Source: Phenylobacterium sp. (GTDB lineage: Bacteria; Pseudomonadota; Alphaproteobacteria; Caulobacterales; Caulobacteraceae). From it: DNA of 5,599 nucleotides. How positions within the stretch are numbered: position 1 is the stretch's first letter; every line of letters begins with the position of its first letter. The stretch is taken from positions 1 through 5,599 of the forward strand of contig JAQGIJ010000496.1 of the NCBI GenBank assembly GCA_028291285.1, written 5' to 3'. Below, one piece after another: positions 5,495-5,599 of the stretch. The notes beneath the pieces are model-generated. The model searched no databases, was not told where the DNA came from, and saw only the letters and a list, made by a program, of their open reading frames with translations. Position numbers and translations under genes: made by a program.

Positions 5495-5599
5495 ATGAAG
5501 CGGGGGTGCGGAGCAGTGGGCAGGCGTGGGAGCACGAGGGCGCTGATCCTCTGCCTGGCCCTGGCGACGGCCGGCGTGGCCTCGGCCGCGGCCGCCCGG
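5495..5599 (+). CDS. Third tps-operon gene, exported protein (N-terminal fragment)
   Basis: An open frame begins with ATG at 5495, three bases after the tpsA stop, and continues past the window edge. The first 35 residues look like a Sec signal peptide: a basic n-region (MKRGCGAVGRRGSTR), a hydrophobic core (ALILCLALATAGVA) and a probable cleavage near ASA or AAA. The tight spacing suggests co-transcription and translational coupling with tpsA. The ribosome site for ATG 5495 is weak. An in-frame GTG at 5516 is preceded by GCGGAG and would give a shorter signal peptide, so the exact start is uncertain. The cysteine lies inside the hydrophobic core, not in a lipobox. The function cannot be read from this part. 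Some tps loci in related bacteria carry an exported CHAT/TPR-type gene next to tpsA; that identity is a guess only. Confidence 0.62.
   Translation, partial: MKRGCGAVGRRGSTRALILCLALATAGVASAAAAR

Overview
The window is strongly GC-rich, with third codon positions dominated by G and C. It carries an alphaproteobacterial-style general-stress (EcfG/sigma-T) promoter, GGAAC-N17-CGTT. Together these suggest an alphaproteobacterium, plausibly of the Caulobacter/Phenylobacterium group. That assignment is an inference from composition, promoter style and gene families, not from a marker gene.

Left part (1-1000): the window opens inside the C-terminal end of a medium-chain NADP-dependent oxidoreductase of the CurA/YncB type (stop at 284-286). 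A short GIY-YIG-like protein (306-674) follows on the same strand. It converges on a small minus-strand gene for a secreted, Gly/Arg/Tyr/Gln-rich protein (724-999). A 10-bp GC hairpin overlapping a 14-bp palindrome lies between the convergent genes and may act as a shared terminator.

Middle (1000-1361): a divergent intergenic region of about 360 bases. It holds two inverted repeats that could be operators, a conspicuous AT-rich patch, the EcfG-like promoter pointing right, and a hairpin in the presumed leader of the next gene.

Right part (1362 to the end): an apparent two-partner secretion (type Vb) operon. Its first gene encodes the outer-membrane transporter TpsB (FhaC/ShlB/HecB family, 554 aa). 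It is followed directly by the exoprotein TpsA (about 803 aa). TpsA has a signal peptide, a filamentous-hemagglutinin-type secretion domain, a short beta-helix with tandem rungs and unusual cysteines, a YDG/MBG-like domain, a run of 28 Pro-Thr repeats and a proline-rich tail. Three bases after the tpsA stop, a third reading frame starts with a signal peptide and runs off the window, so the operon probably encodes another exported protein. The working model is that TpsB exports TpsA to the cell surface or medium, where it acts as an adhesin or matrix protein, and that the system is switched on by the general stress response.
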